Below, piece by piece: positions 50,731-60,708 of a stretch of DNA of 64,000 nucleotides. Numbering within the stretch: the first letter of the stretch is position 1; each line of letters opens with the position of its first letter. Source of the DNA: Flavobacterium kayseriense (GTDB lineage: Bacteria; Bacteroidota; Bacteroidia; Flavobacteriales; Flavobacteriaceae). The notes below the pieces were generated by a model. The model worked only from the letters and a program-made list of their open reading frames with translations. It did not search any database and was not told the origin of the DNA. Position numbers and translations under genes: made by a program. The stretch lies in NCBI RefSeq assembly GCF_014305095.1, contig NZ_JACRUI010000003.1, forward strand, positions 372,001-436,000, given 5' to 3'.

Positions 50731-51351
50731 TTAGATTATTTCTATATCTCCTTTACCTGCTCTAATAATTTCAGGCTCAGAACCTGATAAATCAATTATT
50801 GTCGATCCTACGTTATCTCCATAACCACCATCGATAACTAAGTCCACTAAATTCTGCCATTTCTCGAAAATTAATTCAGGATCAGTGGTGTACTCAATCA
50901 CATCATCTTCATCTCGTATAGAAGTAGACACAATAGGATTTCCTAACTGTCGCACAATTTCAAGTGCAATCGCGTTATCAGGGACACGAATCCCTACGGT
51001 CGTTTTCTTTTTAAATTCTTTTGGCAAATTATTATTACCCGGTAAAATAAAAGTATATGGACCTGGTAAAGCTCTCTTTAAAATTTTAAAGGTTGCTGTA
51101 TCGATTTGCCTCACATAATCAGATAGATTACTCAAATCATGACAGATAAATGAAAAATTAGCTTTCTCTAACTTTACCCCTTTGATCTTAGCAATACGCT
51201 CTAATGCTCTAGAATTTGTAATATCACAACCTAAACCGTAAACAGTATCTGTTGGGTAAATAACCAAACCACCGTCTTTTAAAACCTTAACAACTTTAGC
51301 TATTGCAGCCTCGTTAGGTTTATCTTCATATATTTTCAAAAATTGTGCCAT
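50731..51351 (-). CDS. L-threonylcarbamoyladenylate synthase (TsaC/Sua5/YciO family)
   Basis: Protein of 206 aa, which makes threonylcarbamoyl-AMP from threonine, bicarbonate and ATP for t6A37 on tRNA. Visible family motifs are GGLVIYPTDTVYGLGCD, IKGVKLEKANFSFICHD, PGPYTFILPGN and VGIRVPDN. There is no C-terminal Sua5 extension. The KxR-type active-site residues are partly changed (KGVKLEK), as in the YciO branch, so its role in t6A should be checked. tsaE is encoded at 38423-38830. Confidence 0.85.
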   Translation of the reverse strand: MAQFLKIYEDKPNEAAIAKVVKVLKDGGLVIYPTDTVYGLGCDITNSRALERIAKIKGVKLEKANFSFICHDLSNLSDYVRQIDTATFKILKRALPGPYTFILPGNNNLPKEFKKKTTVGIRVPDNAIALEIVRQLGNPIVSTSIRDEDDVIEYTTDPELIFEKWQNLVDLVIDGGYGDNVGSTIIDLSGSEPEIIRAGKGDIEII

Positions 51352-51432
51352 TCGTATATTTGTTTACAATTACCAAGTTGAAAGTTTAAGCGTTTACTAA
51401 ACAACTTTAAAAATTTAATTTGAAACTTATTT

Positions 51433-53769
51433 TTATCCAATAATATCCAACTTTGCGAAACGCAATAAAAGCTTCTTGATTCCACCCACTTCAAATTTTA
51501 TCTCTGCTTTTTTATCTGCTCCTACACCTTCTAGATTTATAACTTGGCCACGTCCAAAACGCTCATGCATTACCACATTTCCGGCTGTAAGTTTATTATC
51601 AAACAAATTCGCAGCTCCAGAGGCATTAGGATTACCACCAATAGGTTTCAATTTACGTACATTTAAATCCGGTTTAGGCATATTATCACCGCTTGGAATA
51701 GGTGGTGTTCCGTTTGCAGGCTTTGCCAACCTGAGCTTGGATTTGTCTACATCGCCAAAAATATCTTTATCAATCATTGATTGGTATCGATACGAAGACT
51801 CTGCTGGTGTTAGGTATTCTAAATATTGCGAGTCAATTTCTTCAATAAAACGGGATGGTTCACTATCAGTCAGTTTTCCCCAGCGATAGCGCGATTGCGC
51901 ATAAGTTAGATACGCTTGATGCTCCGCTCTAGTTAAAGCGACGTAAAATAAACGGCGCTCTTCCTCAAGTTCAGATCGAGTACTCATACTCATAGCTGAG
52001 GGAAACAAATCTTCCTCCATACCTACTACAAACACATGAGGAAACTCTAAGCCTTTAGCTAAATGTATTGTCATAAGTGCTACACGGTCTTCGTCACTTG
52101 TGTCTTTGTCTAAATCCGTAGCAAGGGCAACATCCTCCATAAATTCGCCCAAAGCTCCTCTAGCGCCATCAATCTCTTTTTGACCTTCGGTAAAATCTTT
52201 TATACCGTTTAATAATTCTTCAATGTTTTGGATCTTAGCCATTCCCTCGGGCGTAGCATCTTTTTTTAATTCTTGGACTAATCCTGTTTTTTTAGATACA
52301 TGATCCGTAATATAAAATGCGTCTTGATTTTCATTAATTACTTGAAAACTTTGAATCATGGTTACAAAATCTTGAATTTTCTGTTTGGTACCTGAGTTCA
52401 ACTTTAAATCAATTTTATCAATGTTCTGCATCACCTCATACATCGATCGTTTGTAGTGATTTGCCGCTACTACAATTTTTTCGATAGTAGTATTCCCTAT
52501 TCCTCTTGCAGGATAATTAATAACGCGCATTAATGCCTCTTCATCCTTCGGATTTAAAACCAAACGCAAATAACAAAGTACATCTTTAATTTCTTTCCTC
52601 TGATAAAAAGAAAGCCCTCCGTAAATACGATACGGAATATCTCTTTTACGCAATGCATCCTCCATGGAACGAGACTGCGCATTGGTGCGATACAAAATAG
52701 CAAACTGACCATTAGTCATTTGGTTTTGCATTTTTTGTTCAAAAATAGTACTCGCAACAAAACGCCCCTCTTCAGCATCGGTCATAGAACGATGAATTTT
52801 TATCTTCGGTCCAAATTCATTTGCTGTCCAAACGATCTTGTCTAATTTTACTTTATTTTTCTCAATAATCGTATTTGCTGCCTCCACAATATTTTTTGTA
52901 GAACGGTAATTCTGCTCCAATCTAAAGGTCTTTACACCTTCATAATCTTTTTGAAAATTCAAGATGTTATTGATATTTGCACCCCTAAATGCGTAGATAC
53001 TTTGAGCATCGTCACCTACTACACAGATATTTTGGAATTTATCAGATAAAGCTCTAACAATTAAATACTGAGAGTGGTTGGTATCTTGGTACTCATCTAC
53101 TAAGATGTATCTAAAACGATTTTGATATTTCGCTAAAACTTCTGGAAAACGAGTTAATAATTCATTTGTTTTTAATAATAAATCATCAAAGTCCATTGCC
53201 CCTGATTTGAAGCAGCGATCAACATAATTTTGATAGATTTCACCCATTCTTGGCTTTTTTGCCATAGCATCCGTTTCTTGTAAATCTGGATCGTTAAAAT
53301 AGGCTTTTACCGTAATCAAACTATTTTTAAAAGACGAAATACGACTTAATATTTGTTTGGGTTTGTAAATATCACGGTCCAATTGCATTTCCTTTATAAT
53401 TCCTGAAATCGCTCTTAGAGAATCTTGTGAATCGTAAATTGTAAAATTAGAAGGATATCCTAACTTATCTGCTTCCGATCGTAGTATTCGTGCAAAAACC
53501 GAGTGAAAAGTTCCCATCCATAAATTCTTGGCTTCGCTTGAACCTACGATATCAGAGATACGGTTTTTCATTTCGCGAGCCGCTTTATTAGTAAAGGTCA
53601 GCGATAAGATATTGAAAGCATCGACACCTTGGTGCATTAAATAAGCAATTCTAATTGTCAGTACACGCGTTTTACCTGAACCAGCACCAGCAATAATAAT
53701 CATTGGTCCGTCCTTTTGTAATACCGGTTCTCTTTGTGCTTCGTTAAGTTGGGAAATGTATTGTTGCAT
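51433..53769 (-). CDS. UvrD/PcrA-like superfamily 1 DNA helicase
   Basis: Protein of 778 aa. Motifs in order: Q motif LNEAQREPV, Walker A IIAGAGSGKTRVL, motif Ia TFTNKAAREMKNRI, Walker B LVDEYQDTN, motif III GDDAQSIYAFRGA, motif IV RLEQNYRSTKNI, motif V TIHLAKGLEFPHVFVVGMEE, motif VI LFYVALTRAEHQAYLTYAQSR. The C-terminal end (about 700-778) holds a KOW/Tudor-like MHERFGRGQVINLEG, which in PcrA binds RNA polymerase. It acts in repair and conflict resolution. Its -7 box is at 53788-53795. Confidence 0.95.
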   Translation of the reverse strand: MQQYISQLNEAQREPVLQKDGPMIIIAGAGSGKTRVLTIRIAYLMHQGVDAFNILSLTFTNKAAREMKNRISDIVGSSEAKNLWMGTFHSVFARILRSEADKLGYPSNFTIYDSQDSLRAISGIIKEMQLDRDIYKPKQILSRISSFKNSLITVKAYFNDPDLQETDAMAKKPRMGEIYQNYVDRCFKSGAMDFDDLLLKTNELLTRFPEVLAKYQNRFRYILVDEYQDTNHSQYLIVRALSDKFQNICVVGDDAQSIYAFRGANINNILNFQKDYEGVKTFRLEQNYRSTKNIVEAANTIIEKNKVKLDKIVWTANEFGPKIKIHRSMTDAEEGRFVASTIFEQKMQNQMTNGQFAILYRTNAQSRSMEDALRKRDIPYRIYGGLSFYQRKEIKDVLCYLRLVLNPKDEEALMRVINYPARGIGNTTIEKIVVAANHYKRSMYEVMQNIDKIDLKLNSGTKQKIQDFVTMIQSFQVINENQDAFYITDHVSKKTGLVQELKKDATPEGMAKIQNIEELLNGIKDFTEGQKEIDGARGALGEFMEDVALATDLDKDTSDEDRVALMTIHLAKGLEFPHVFVVGMEEDLFPSAMSMSTRSELEEERRLFYVALTRAEHQAYLTYAQSRYRWGKLTDSEPSRFIEEIDSQYLEYLTPAESSYRYQSMIDKDIFGDVDKSKLRLAKPANGTPPIPSGDNMPKPDLNVRKLKPIGGNPNASGAANLFDNKLTAGNVVMHERFGRGQVINLEGVGADKKAEIKFEVGGIKKLLLRFAKLDIIG

Positions 53770-53787
53770 GAAAATTTTCTATTTATG

Positions 53788-53795
53788 CAAAAATA
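53788..53795 (-). promoter_or_regulatory. -7 box TATTTTTG of the UvrD/PcrA gene
   Basis: TATTTTTG on the minus strand matches TAnnTTTG and lies 18 bp upstream of the ATG. No TTG at -33. Confidence 0.5.
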
Positions 53796-53912
53796 AGAAT
53801 TTAAGAGTTAATAAAGTGGCATCTAATCTTTTTTTAAAGTGCTAAAACCATCTAATTTAAAGGCTTTTTATATGGAATAAAAACCATTATTGACTGCGTT
53901 ATATTTATCTAT

Positions 53913-54680
53913 TTACAAATGAAAAACATCATAGGCAAATCGAACTAGAGTAGCTATTACCACCACTAAAAAGAACACACGAATAAAACCGTTCCCTTTA
54001 TTTATTGCTAGTTTAGCACCTAACCACCCACCAAAAGCATTGCTAGCAGCCATAGGAATAGCAATAGCCCAAATGATTTTTCCTTTTATCACAAATAAAC
54101 AGATCGAACCAAAGTTAGTCGCTAAGTTTACCATTTTGGCATTAGCAGAAGCGTGTAAAAAATCAAATCCCATCAAAGCAATGAAAGCAACTACAAAAAA
54201 ACTTCCTGTCCCAGGACCTATAAATCCGTCATAAAAGCCAACAATAACACTGATCAAAACAGCATTTATTATTTGTTGTGCATCAGACATATCTTTCGCG
54301 ACATGTTGTCCAAAATTTTTCTTTGCGTACGTATAAATAGCCAAAAGTGACAAGATAAAAAGCAAGAGCGGTTTCATAAAATCATTACTCATATAGGTTA
54401 GTAGAGTTGATCCCAAAAAAGCGGAAGGCAATGCTAAAGCCATCATAATGAAAAGTAATTTCCAATTCATTGTCACTTTTTTCATGTACTGATATGCAGC
54501 GAAAGAAGTACCGCTGAACGCTGGAATTTTTAGTGTCCCAACTACTGTTGATACAGGTAAGTTAGGAAGTAAAACTAAACCAGCTGGCGTTTGAATTAAA
54601 CCTCCTCCTCCAACAATAGCATCAATAAAACCTGCTACAAAGGCAGCGACACAAAGCAATGCAATAATATATGTTTCCAT
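53913..54680 (-). CDS. TSUP-family permease (TauE/SafE)
   Basis: Membrane protein of 255 aa with about eight helices in two repeats. Signatures are GFIDAIVGGGGLIQTPAGL in the first repeat and GFYDGFIGPGTGSFFVVAF in the second, with VGTLKIPAFSGT. Members export or import sulfite, sulfoacetate or other organosulfur or organic anions; the substrate is unknown here. The gene is monocistronic. Confidence 0.88.
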   Translation of the reverse strand: METYIIALLCVAAFVAGFIDAIVGGGGLIQTPAGLVLLPNLPVSTVVGTLKIPAFSGTSFAAYQYMKKVTMNWKLLFIMMALALPSAFLGSTLLTYMSNDFMKPLLLFILSLLAIYTYAKKNFGQHVAKDMSDAQQIINAVLISVIVGFYDGFIGPGTGSFFVVAFIALMGFDFLHASANAKMVNLATNFGSICLFVIKGKIIWAIAIPMAASNAFGGWLGAKLAINKGNGFIRVFFLVVVIATLVRFAYDVFHL

Positions 54681-54788
54681 CTTATATATAAATCAAGGTC
54701 CTCAACATCATAATTATGCTTTATGATAAATCCCCATTTCCAATTGGTAAAAATAATAATCTATAAAGTTATTCCGTGCAATTTAGTC

Positions 54789-54817
54789 TTGAAATAGAAG
54801 CAAAAAGTATATTTTTG
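54789..54817 (+). promoter_or_regulatory. Promoter TTG-N18-TATTTTTG of the DUF7935-like gene
   Basis: TTG (54789-54791) and -7 TATTTTTG (54810-54817), separated by 18 bp, fit the Bacteroidota consensus. They place the transcript start near 54823, so translation starts at the ATG at 54837 rather than at a TTG at 54828. Confidence 0.65.
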
Positions 54818-54836
54818 CTTTTTTAATTTGATATTT

Positions 54837-55358
54837 ATGAACACAACCTTTTTTTTTGATATACTTGGCTATACAATTCCCGCTTTAATTACAGGAGTAG
54901 TTGCCTATTCACTTTTTAATGCACACTTTAAAGATCAGCAAAACAACAGACTTTGGCTAATTCAAAAAGACAATCAACAAACAGCTTTACCGTTGCGATT
55001 GCAAGCTTATGAGCGACTGACATTATTAATGGAACGAATTAATCCTTTACAATTAGTTAATCGTATCAGTCCAATATCAGACGATAAAAATGATTATAAA
55101 AATTATATTATAGCTCAAATCGAACAGGAAATCGAACATAACTTAACACAACAAATATATGTTTCGGAGAAATGTTGGGCAATTGTATTGACAGCCAAAA
55201 ATGCCACTATTCAGATGATTAGAATAGCTACACAAAACGAAAAAGTTACTGATGCCAACAGCTTGAGAGAAGTTCTTATTACCGATTTACTGGATAAAAC
55301 AGCACCAAGCAGTACTGCATTATCCTTTATAAAAAATGAGGTAAACGAATTGTTTTAG
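54837..55358 (+). CDS. Membrane-anchored protein, DUF7935-like
   Basis: Protein of 173 aa with an N-terminal transmembrane helix (about 8-28) and a cytoplasmic helical domain. Conserved-looking segments are ALPLRLQAYERLTLLMERINP and IEHNLTQQIYVSEKCWAIV. I recognise it as a conserved flavobacterial protein now called DUF7935 (moderate memory). The function is unknown. It is convergent with the M1 aminopeptidase gene, only 6 bp between stop codons. Confidence 0.65.
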   Translation: MNTTFFFDILGYTIPALITGVVAYSLFNAHFKDQQNNRLWLIQKDNQQTALPLRLQAYERLTLLMERINPLQLVNRISPISDDKNDYKNYIIAQIEQEIEHNLTQQIYVSEKCWAIVLTAKNATIQMIRIATQNEKVTDANSLREVLITDLLDKTAPSSTALSFIKNEVNELF

Positions 55359-55364
55359 TAAAAA

Positions 55365-57428
55365 CTATTCGATCAATAATCGCTTTAATTGAAACTGTTC
55401 TATTTCAGACAAATTAGGAAGTATTCTGTTAAAAGAAGTACGAGTCTCCTCATTCTTAAGCAATCGTCTGATAGTGTCGCGACCAAACTTTGAAAACTGC
55501 CACATGTGATGTGTTGTAGCGTTAACTAAATTTATCAGCACCTCATCGTTAAATAATTGAAAAGCAATTAATTTCTCTAAAGCATTCTGCCTAGTGATAG
55601 CTTCGTACTTAAATGAAGAATACAATACTAGTTCCCCTATTAATAACTTTTTATCCGCATTATAATCTTTAGTAGACAGTGCCAACGAAAGCCATAAAGT
55701 TCTTAGATTATAGTCGTTAAAACCAATCCAATCTTTGGTTTGATCTAAATAACTCACTCTTTGTTCTGGAAAATTCTTCCATAAATTATACAATGCTGTT
55801 TCCTGCGTTTCATATGATTTATCATGAAGCAAACTTTCATAAGAAGTCCTAAAATCTAAAGGTATTTTTGATAAAGAATTAGCTACTGCCATTCGAACCT
55901 CAATGTTTGAGGTAGCAAGAGCTAATCGTAGTAATTCTTTTTTCGACTCATAATTTTCATTTTTAAGTTGGTTAACAATAGCTACTTTTAGGTAGGCTGA
56001 AGTGTTTGATTCTAGAAGTTTGGTAAAAAATTGGAGTTTTTCTGCAATTGGTATGGTCTTCATTTTTTCTACTTCAAACAACAGTTGCATACTTTTGTTT
56101 TTTAGCAGTAAACCATTGGCTTCCTGAGTATTAAATACGGTTGATTCTAGCCAAACTTTACTAAAATTGGTAGTATCAAAATTCGATAATTTATGAATTT
56201 CATTAAATAAATCCTGAGTTTCTACGTTTTGAAAAGCATATCGCTTCAGATAATTTTTAATTACTTTTTTAAAAACTTTATCACCTAAGGATTCATGAAT
56301 AACAAATAATGCCCAAGCCCCTTTTTGATAAAAACTCAATGAACTTGCTTTTTCATTCAATATTGGAATGCTATCTGTTCTAGAGGCAAATTTTATTTGC
56401 TGAGCTGATTCATGTAATTTAGCATAAAAATAGTCCTCACCTTTAATTTCTTTTTCTGCTAGTAAAGCATAATACGTTGCGAAGCCTTCTTGAAGCCAAT
56501 GATCCTTACCACTTTTAGCCGTGATTAAATCACCAAACCATTGATGTGCCAGTTCATGAGCATCCACGCTTGTATAACTACGATCCTCGAATCCTATTTT
56601 GTCAACAATATATCTTCTAGAAAATATGGTCGCAGACGTATTTTCCATACCTGCATATAAAAAATCTCGTACAGGTACCTGTTTGTAAACATTCCACGGA
56701 TATTTTACTCCTATTTTCTTCTCCATGAAATTAAAAATGGTTGCTGAATGTTGATAACTAGACTCCCAATTTCTTTGGTCTTCTTCTTCAATATACAATT
56801 CGATAGGCACTCCTGATTTTGCTTGAAGATGAGTAACTTGATATTTCCCTATAGCTAACATAAGTAAATAAGAACTCATAGGGTTTTTCATTTTAAATTC
56901 CCATATAGTCTCATCGTCTTGAATTGATTTTTGAACTAACTGACCATTTGAAATAACTTGATAACGAGAATCATAAATAATGGATAAATTAAAAATCAAT
57001 TTTTCATTTACATCATCGAAACTTGGGAACCAATTGCTTGTATATCTCCCCTGCCCTTGCGTCCAAATTTGCGTGTCATTTTTTTCTTCAGAACCTAAGA
57101 AATAAAGCGCTTTTTGAGGTTTAGCCTTATATTCTAAATAAAGCGTATTGTCGCCTTTAATAAAAGGAGGAATGAACTGAATTTGTTTACCTGTATTTAT
57201 AAATGGTATGTTTTTTCCATTTAGCTTTACTACAGAAAAGGCCATGTTTTGTGCATCGATGGTAATCGTATCTGTGAGTTCTAACCATTCAAATTTATAA
57301 ATTACCTTTCCAGAGATGGACTTTTCTTTAGAATCTAATTTAAGTTCTGCCGATACCGATTTAAAATCGACAAACTTTGTTTGCTGCGCGAAAGCGAAAG
57401 AACATAAAAAAAGAAAGATAAATTTCAT
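55365..57428 (-). CDS. M1-family zinc aminopeptidase, secreted
   Basis: Protein of 687 aa with a signal peptide (about 1-14). The order is M1 N-terminal beta domain, catalytic domain with the exopeptidase motif GMENTSA (GAMEN-type) and zinc site HELAHQWFGD plus downstream Glu in WLQEGFATYYALL, then an ARM-repeat-like C-terminal part (about 430-687). It releases N-terminal residues from peptides, probably in the periplasm for nutrition. The -7 box TAACTTTG lies at 57448-57455. Confidence 0.93.
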   Translation of the reverse strand: MKFIFLFLCSFAFAQQTKFVDFKSVSAELKLDSKEKSISGKVIYKFEWLELTDTITIDAQNMAFSVVKLNGKNIPFINTGKQIQFIPPFIKGDNTLYLEYKAKPQKALYFLGSEEKNDTQIWTQGQGRYTSNWFPSFDDVNEKLIFNLSIIYDSRYQVISNGQLVQKSIQDDETIWEFKMKNPMSSYLLMLAIGKYQVTHLQAKSGVPIELYIEEEDQRNWESSYQHSATIFNFMEKKIGVKYPWNVYKQVPVRDFLYAGMENTSATIFSRRYIVDKIGFEDRSYTSVDAHELAHQWFGDLITAKSGKDHWLQEGFATYYALLAEKEIKGEDYFYAKLHESAQQIKFASRTDSIPILNEKASSLSFYQKGAWALFVIHESLGDKVFKKVIKNYLKRYAFQNVETQDLFNEIHKLSNFDTTNFSKVWLESTVFNTQEANGLLLKNKSMQLLFEVEKMKTIPIAEKLQFFTKLLESNTSAYLKVAIVNQLKNENYESKKELLRLALATSNIEVRMAVANSLSKIPLDFRTSYESLLHDKSYETQETALYNLWKNFPEQRVSYLDQTKDWIGFNDYNLRTLWLSLALSTKDYNADKKLLIGELVLYSSFKYEAITRQNALEKLIAFQLFNDEVLINLVNATTHHMWQFSKFGRDTIRRLLKNEETRTSFNRILPNLSEIEQFQLKRLLIE

Positions 57429-57447
57429 AAATAATAAATTAGAGCAC

Positions 57448-57455
57448 CAAAGTTA
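57448..57455 (-). promoter_or_regulatory. -7 box TAACTTTG of the M1 aminopeptidase gene
   Basis: TAACTTTG on the minus strand fits TAnnTTTG, 19 bp upstream of the ATG. A TTTG is present upstream but at only 14 bp spacing. Confidence 0.5.
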
Positions 57456-57612
57456 CATTCTTTCTAAAACAAATAGAACCCATATCTCGAGTTTACTAAA
57501 ATAGAGTATTCAATTATGGAATTGAAAGTAGAAAAGATCATTGCTACTACTTTTTAAGTTTAGTTACTTCTCTCTTAAAATTAAAGCGAGCAAGATATCA
57601 AAGCGACATTTT

Positions 57613-58815
57613 TTAACGCGCCAAAGTGAATTTAAATATAGCTCCTTTCCCTAGCGAGGAATCCACGGTAATCTCGCCACCTAAGGCTTCTACAATTTTC
57701 TTGACAGTTGCTAGACCAATACCATTTCCTTTTTCACCAAAACGGTCTATCGATGTCACGGTTTCAAAAATTTCGAAAATCATCTCTTGATGCTCTTTCA
57801 CAATGCCAGGTCCATTGTCACTAACAATGATTTCATATTGGCCTTTTGTTTCAGTAATATCAATTGTTATTTCAATCTTTTCTTTGTCATTATATTTTAT
57901 CGCATTGGTCAATAAGTTTACCAAAATTTGCTCTAAAGCCGACTTGTTGGCCAACAATTCTTCTGTATTCGATTTGAATACTATTGAACAATTATTATGA
58001 AAGGCAAAAAGACTAGTGATTTCCTTTTCTAATCGAACAACACTTATGTTTGTGTTTTTCTCCTTATCAATCACATTTGATTTACTATAATCTAGTAAGC
58101 TGTCTATTAGCTCTTTTAATCTCTCTGAAGAACTTTTTATTAAAGATAAAATTTGTGTTCCCTCTTGGTCAATAGACTCTTTATAATTGTATAAAAACAT
58201 ATCTGTAAGTCCGGATATATTATGCAAAGGCGATTTTAAATCATGCGCAGCAACATAAGCAAAACGCTCTAAAGCTAGATTTTTCTTCTCTAACTCAACC
58301 AAAGCTTTTTCCAATTGTTTTTTATGTAGTCTTAGCTCTAACAATTTCATCGTTTGCTCTGAAAGCGCTTTCAACGAATTGATTTGTTCAACAGATAATA
58401 CTCTAGGCTGATGATCAATAACGCAGATAGTTCCTAATGGTAAACCGTCTTCATTCTTTAATGGTATTCCTGCATAAAACACAATATTTGGCTGCCCTGT
58501 GACCACAGGATTATCATGAAATCTAAAATCATCCCTAGCATCTGGAACTATAAAAATATTTTTGGGATCGTTAATAGCGTGTCCACAAAAAGAGACAGAT
58601 CTTGGCGTTTCTGAAATATCTAAACCTTGACGAGACTTAAACCACTGCCTATTTTCATCTACAAAGGTTATTAGAGCAATTGGTGTATTGCATATGTGAG
58701 AAGCTATCTTCGTTAAATTTTCGTAATCAGCTTCCGGCAAACTGTCAAGTATCGAATAGGACTCAAGTATTTTAAGTCGTTCTTCTTCCTGATTAAATTT
58801 CTGTGGTTCAATCAT
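57613..58815 (-). CDS. GAF-domain sensor histidine kinase
   Basis: Cytoplasmic kinase of 400 aa with no transmembrane segment. A GAF domain (about 25-160) with SFCGHAIND and YAGIPLKNEDGLPLGTIC is followed by a coiled coil (160-183), a HisKA helix with His191 in AAHDLKSPLHN, and an ATPase domain with LLTNAIKYND, DNGPGIV and GNGIGLATVKKI. This GAF-HisKA layout is like Synechocystis and phytochrome-related kinases. No response regulator is adjacent, so the partner is unknown. The ligand is not deducible. Confidence 0.92.
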   Translation of the reverse strand: MIEPQKFNQEEERLKILESYSILDSLPEADYENLTKIASHICNTPIALITFVDENRQWFKSRQGLDISETPRSVSFCGHAINDPKNIFIVPDARDDFRFHDNPVVTGQPNIVFYAGIPLKNEDGLPLGTICVIDHQPRVLSVEQINSLKALSEQTMKLLELRLHKKQLEKALVELEKKNLALERFAYVAAHDLKSPLHNISGLTDMFLYNYKESIDQEGTQILSLIKSSSERLKELIDSLLDYSKSNVIDKEKNTNISVVRLEKEITSLFAFHNNCSIVFKSNTEELLANKSALEQILVNLLTNAIKYNDKEKIEITIDITETKGQYEIIVSDNGPGIVKEHQEMIFEIFETVTSIDRFGEKGNGIGLATVKKIVEALGGEITVDSSLGKGAIFKFTLAR

Positions 58816-59073
58816 GTTTAACTATTTCCTTTCTTTTTTATTTCACCAATTTTATCTTAATCAAATTAGTTAATTTGTCAACTTAGACAAATAACTCAAT
58901 GTGATTTTGCGTAAAAATAAAACATAATCAATGCTGTGACTAAAACTGTCTCCTTTTTTATAGAAACTTTATGAAGTTAAAAAAATTAAAGTACTGTAGA
59001 CTACAAGAAGAAATTAATAGCTAAGCCATAAAGATTAACTAGTACTAATTGATAATCAAATAGAAACAAACAG

Positions 59074-60564
59074 TTAATCTAGATTAGGAACGGTATAGTT
59101 GGAGAGCACACTCTTCTCCTTCATTAATTCTTCAATTTCTTGCCATTTTCTTGGCGCCTCTACACTTAAATTGAGGGGGCCATCAGGCGTAATTAGAATG
59201 TCATCTTCAATTCGTACTCCAATTCCCCACCATTTTTTATCACAATTACTACCATTGGGTATATAAATACCTGGTTCAATAGTAATTACCATATTACTCT
59301 CTAGAGCATTGTAAGCGCCTGGATCGTGAACATCTAAGCCTATGTGATGACCTAAACCATGTGGGAAATATTGATTCCCATCTGCTTCAGATTTTACAAT
59401 GCCAAGTTTTAATAACCCTTTATTAATTATTTGGCGAGCAATACCGTCAAGGGATCCAAATGTTACGCCCACTTTTGAAGCAGCTATTCCCGCTTCTTGA
59501 GCCTGATATACTAAATCATATATCAATTTTTGTTCCACTGTAAATTTTCCGTTGGCAGGTATGGTTCGTGTAACATCAGCATTATAACCGTGATATTCAG
59601 CGCCAACATCCATTAAAACCAAATCATTTTCAACCTTAGTTTTACTGTTTTCGATATAGTGTAGAATGCAACCATTATTACCTGCTCCTACTATAGATGG
59701 ATAGCCTTCAAACTCGCTACCATATTTTCTATAAACAAATTCATGAATCCCCTGAATTTCAGTTTCAGACATCCCCGTGTGCATCGCTTTCATAACCTCT
59801 CTTTGAGCGATAGCTGAAATACGAACCGCTTTAGTTAATAATTTTAACTCTTCTGTACCTTTAATTTCACGTAAGCTGGCCATAAAACTCGGAATAGCAT
59901 TGGTATTAAAGTTCTCTTTCTTACTAGCTGTAATACTCTTGCTCTTAACATCTCCAATTCCTTTTGAATCACTCTTTGAAATCACAGCTGTCTTGTACCC
60001 TATTTGAGCCTTGAACGATTCTATTAACTTATACAAATCAGCTTTATCTCTAAGAGCAGAGTCGCCATTGTCCTCTTTGAATTCTTTAAATAACACGGAA
60101 TCAAAATTAGAGAAATTAATCCCAGACTTTAAGAATATTTCGCCATTGTAAGCAGCTGAAAAACCTAAATCTTTTTTTGCTCCTGCAATACCCAATCTAA
60201 TACCTGTCCATTGCTCCTCACTCGGGTTCTTTTCTTGAACGTAAATTAACTCGTTATATTTATTCCCATCTGCAGACAGTTGATCTCCTGAAAAAAGCAC
60301 CAAAACACAATTAGGCTCTTTATATCCTGTTAAATAGTAAAAATCTGGATCTTGATGATAGACATAATCTACGTCATTTGCTCTATTGCGTACTGGATTA
60401 CCAAAAAACACTGCGACACTATTAAAAGGCATTAAAGCCCGAAAAGCTTGTCTTCGCTCTTTATGAAATTGTGCTGATAAATAATCGGAGGGATTTCCGT
60501 TTTGACCAATGGCTGTGGTAACGAAGCATAATGCAAGGATACAAAAGAGGGTGTTTTTAAGCAT
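59074..60564 (-). CDS. M24-family Xaa-Pro aminopeptidase, exported
   Basis: Protein of 496 aa with a signal peptide (about 1-20). An aminopeptidase P N-terminal domain (about 30-190) shows DFYYLTGYKEPN, and the pita-bread catalytic domain (about 240-480) shows the dimetal ligands: Asp in LMDVGAEYHGYNADVTRT, His in GLGHHIGLDVHD, Glu in TIEPGIY and Glu in GVRIEDDILIT. It cleaves N-terminal residues before proline. It is monocistronic. Confidence 0.93.
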   Translation of the reverse strand: MLKNTLFCILALCFVTTAIGQNGNPSDYLSAQFHKERRQAFRALMPFNSVAVFFGNPVRNRANDVDYVYHQDPDFYYLTGYKEPNCVLVLFSGDQLSADGNKYNELIYVQEKNPSEEQWTGIRLGIAGAKKDLGFSAAYNGEIFLKSGINFSNFDSVLFKEFKEDNGDSALRDKADLYKLIESFKAQIGYKTAVISKSDSKGIGDVKSKSITASKKENFNTNAIPSFMASLREIKGTEELKLLTKAVRISAIAQREVMKAMHTGMSETEIQGIHEFVYRKYGSEFEGYPSIVGAGNNGCILHYIENSKTKVENDLVLMDVGAEYHGYNADVTRTIPANGKFTVEQKLIYDLVYQAQEAGIAASKVGVTFGSLDGIARQIINKGLLKLGIVKSEADGNQYFPHGLGHHIGLDVHDPGAYNALESNMVITIEPGIYIPNGSNCDKKWWGIGVRIEDDILITPDGPLNLSVEAPRKWQEIEELMKEKSVLSNYTVPNLD

Positions 60565-60708
60565 TTAACAAATAGTATTCAATTAATATTAAAATAAATA
60601 TAAATATTTTCATCTTGAAAATACTTAATAAAGTAAGAATTTATATAAAAAAAAGTACTTAAAATAGAAATCTACAACGGTATGAGATACTCTTTAAAAT
60701 CCTAGATA

